NCBI GenBank assembly: GCA_005786775.1
Contig: SYDD01000202.1
Coordinates: 1-5,949, forward strand
Length of the DNA: 5,949 bases
From: Opitutaceae bacterium
GTDB lineage: Bacteria > Verrucomicrobiota > Verrucomicrobiia > Opitutales > Opitutaceae
Direction: 5' to 3'
Numbering within the stretch: the first letter of the stretch is position 1; the number at the start of each line of letters is the position of its first letter. This document shows positions 4,875 to 5,949 of this stretch, piece by piece. Made by a program: the position numbers and the translations under genes. The notes beneath the pieces are model-generated. The model did no database searches. It saw nothing but the letters and a program-made list of their open reading frames with translations, and was not told the origin of the DNA.

Positions 4875-5747
4875 ATGGTCCCGACCGTCCTCCTCCATCC
4901 CGCTGGGTGGCGGCTAGGCTTGGTCGTCCTAGTCGCTGGCCTCGCAAGTCTCCCCGCGGCCGCACCGACCCGACCGCCTGAGCTGTCTCAGGTGGGCAAA
5001 CCCGGAGATCTCGAGGCCGCGCGGATCTTGGAACAGTTCCGGCAAGCTGGGATCGCCGGCAGCTTCTACCTCGCGATCGAGTTGCGTTCCCTGCCTCGCA
5101 GGGGGGAGGAGCGGGTTTTTCCCGGTCGACTTTGGGGGGGGCGCGAGGCAAACGGTCCGGTCTTCCGGCTGGAGATCGAGGACGGCCAGGGTGGCTCGCG
5201 CCGGTTGATCCTCCGGAACGGGGTTGAAGCTGGAGTCTGGCGCTGGGCGGGGAGCCAAGTGGAGCAGGTGGCCCCGGCGGCGGCCGTCGCGCCGCTGTTC
5301 CCTGGAGTGGAGGTCTCCGCGTTCGACCTGCAGATGCCCTTCGTGTATTGGCCCGTAGCGCAGTTGGAGAAACTCGCCCGCGCCTTCGGCCGCCCCGCGT
5401 ATTCGTATCTGTTCAAGGCGCCGCCCGCCTTTCTGGAGCAGGGTGGTGGTTTTGCCGCGGCCCGGGCCTACCTCGACACCCAGTTCAACGCCCTGATGCA
5501 AACCGAGTTGGTGGCGGCCAACGGCGGAGTCCTGAAGACGTTCTATCTCGTGAGCCTCAAGAAGGTCGGCGAGCAATACATCCCCCGGCAGGCCGATTAC
5601 CGCAACGAGCTCACCCGCGACAAGACACGGTTCCAGGTCACGGGCGCTGCCCTCAATTTGCCCTTGCCGGCCGCTGCCTTTGCCCCGGCGTCGCTGGCCG
5701 AGCCGTGGGCGCCGCCCGCCGCGGGCCTGGTCCTGCCCGTCGAATGA
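4875..5747 (+). CDS. Secreted LolA-like outer membrane lipoprotein-sorting protein (putative)
   Basis: Seen: 290 residues from ATG 4875, 12 nt after the secG stop. An N-terminal hydrophobic stretch (about 13-29, LGLVVLVAGLASLPAAA) is a Sec signal peptide with likely cleavage after the Ala run; there is no lipobox Cys. The mature protein reads as alternating beta strands: FYLAIELRSLP (64-74), PVFRLEIEDG (95-104), RRLILRNG (109-116), VWRWAG (121-126), then FDLQMPFVYWP (150-160), a GRPAYSYLFKAP segment (172-183), and LMQTELVAANGGVLKTFYLVSLKKVGEQYIPRQADY (207-242). This resembles the curved-sheet, 'outer membrane lipoprotein-sorting protein' type related to LolA, where the GKxxKTxxxxxxKxxxGxxxP pattern is common. 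Lipoprotein binding is inferred from fold resemblance and from two lipoprotein genes nearby. An eight-G tract (5134-5141) encodes Trp-Gly-Gly. The stop overlaps the following ATG. Confidence 0.75.
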   Translation: MVPTVLLHPAGWRLGLVVLVAGLASLPAAAPTRPPELSQVGKPGDLEAARILEQFRQAGIAGSFYLAIELRSLPRRGEERVFPGRLWGGREANGPVFRLEIEDGQGGSRRLILRNGVEAGVWRWAGSQVEQVAPAAAVAPLFPGVEVSAFDLQMPFVYWPVAQLEKLARAFGRPAYSYLFKAPPAFLEQGGGFAAARAYLDTQFNALMQTELVAANGGVLKTFYLVSLKKVGEQYIPRQADYRNELTRDKTRFQVTGAALNLPLPAAAFAPASLAEPWAPPAAGLVLPVE

Positions 5748-5949
5748 CTGTTCCCGTCCTTCCCAAGCGCGCCGTCGTCTTCGACCTCGATGGCACGCTG
5801 CTCGACAGCCTTCCTCTCGTTCTGGAAGCGATCCGCCACGCGCTGGAGCCCTTTGGGGGATCAGCGACGATGGACATTTTCGCCCGCCTGGGCGGCCCGC
5901 CGGAACGCTTCCTCGCGGACCTGCTTCCGGATCCCGCCCACGTGCCTGA
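5744..5949 (+). CDS. HAD-superfamily hydrolase, phosphoglycolate-phosphatase-like (3' end beyond window)
   Basis: Seen: ATG at 5744 overlaps the preceding stop as ATGA, and 68 complete codons run to the window edge without a stop. Residues 11-22 read VVFDLDGTLLDS, the HAD motif I: Asp14 would be the nucleophile and Asp16 the general acid/base, with Thr18 adjacent. The following helical segment (SLPLVLEAIRHALEPFG, then ARLGGPPERFLADLL) is the start of a helical cap, as in the phosphoglycolate phosphatase / beta-phosphoglucomutase (Gph/PgmB) subgroup. Substrate cannot be told from this fragment, and motifs II to IV are missing. The overlap implies translational coupling with the LolA-like gene, although a metabolic phosphatase has no obvious link to envelope export. 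No signal peptide, so cytosolic. Confidence 0.9.
   Translation, partial: MTVPVLPKRAVVFDLDGTLLDSLPLVLEAIRHALEPFGGSATMDIFARLGGPPERFLADLLPDPAHVP

Noticed and set aside
3399..4898. A 499-codon open frame on the minus strand across the lipoprotein and secG genes
   Set aside because: It is antisense to secG and two lipoproteins, its product is low-complexity and Arg/Gly/His-rich, and it has no domain signal.
5680..5949. An open frame in another plus-strand frame over the HAD gene start
   Set aside because: The frame from 5744 carries the intact HAD motif VVFDLDGT; the other is Arg/Pro-rich with no motif.
1..5949. Search for CRISPR arrays, tRNA/rRNA genes, insertion sequences and attachment sites
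   Set aside because: No direct-repeat array, cloverleaf, rRNA-like segment, transposase or terminal inverted repeat was seen on either strand.

Overview
The window is GC-rich bacterial chromosome, densely coding, with eight protein genes on two divergent strands and no RNA genes, mobile elements or CRISPR. High GC, an Ala/Pro-rich SecG tail, an 'SFLDCICCGFGA'-type membrane protein of a kind I associate with Verrucomicrobiota and Planctomycetota, and no canonical Shine-Dalgarno sequence before any start together suggest a Gram-negative, Verrucomicrobiota-like organism, perhaps an Opitutales relative. That placement is inference, not proof.

Left half (1-2745, minus strand, read leftward from 2745): a three-gene operon. 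It starts with a MotA/TolQ/ExbB-family proton-channel subunit (2745-1894). A degenerate Hsp70/actin-fold protein with a beta-rich, possibly FHA-like C-terminus (1897-407) overlaps it by GTGA. The last gene (381-1, cut by the window edge) encodes a one-TM, coiled-coil protein with an intramembrane Asp, the architecture of an ExbD/TolR/MotB partner. Together they look like an ion-driven envelope motor with an unusual Hsp70-like accessory protein. This is the most interesting part of the window.

Divergent control region (2746-2968): a weak sigma70-like promoter for each direction can be proposed, with an imperfect dyad (2856-2895) overlapping the rightward one.

Right half (2969-5949, plus strand): five closely spaced genes. 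They encode a glycine-zipper/coiled-coil lipoprotein, a second lipoprotein with a possible DUF4136-like domain, SecG of the Sec translocon, a secreted protein resembling outer-membrane lipoprotein-sorting (LolA-like) proteins, and the start of a HAD-superfamily phosphatase that overlaps its neighbour by ATGA and runs off the window. The theme is envelope protein export and lipoprotein handling, with a HAD hydrolase at the end. There is no gene-free stretch longer than about 225 bases.
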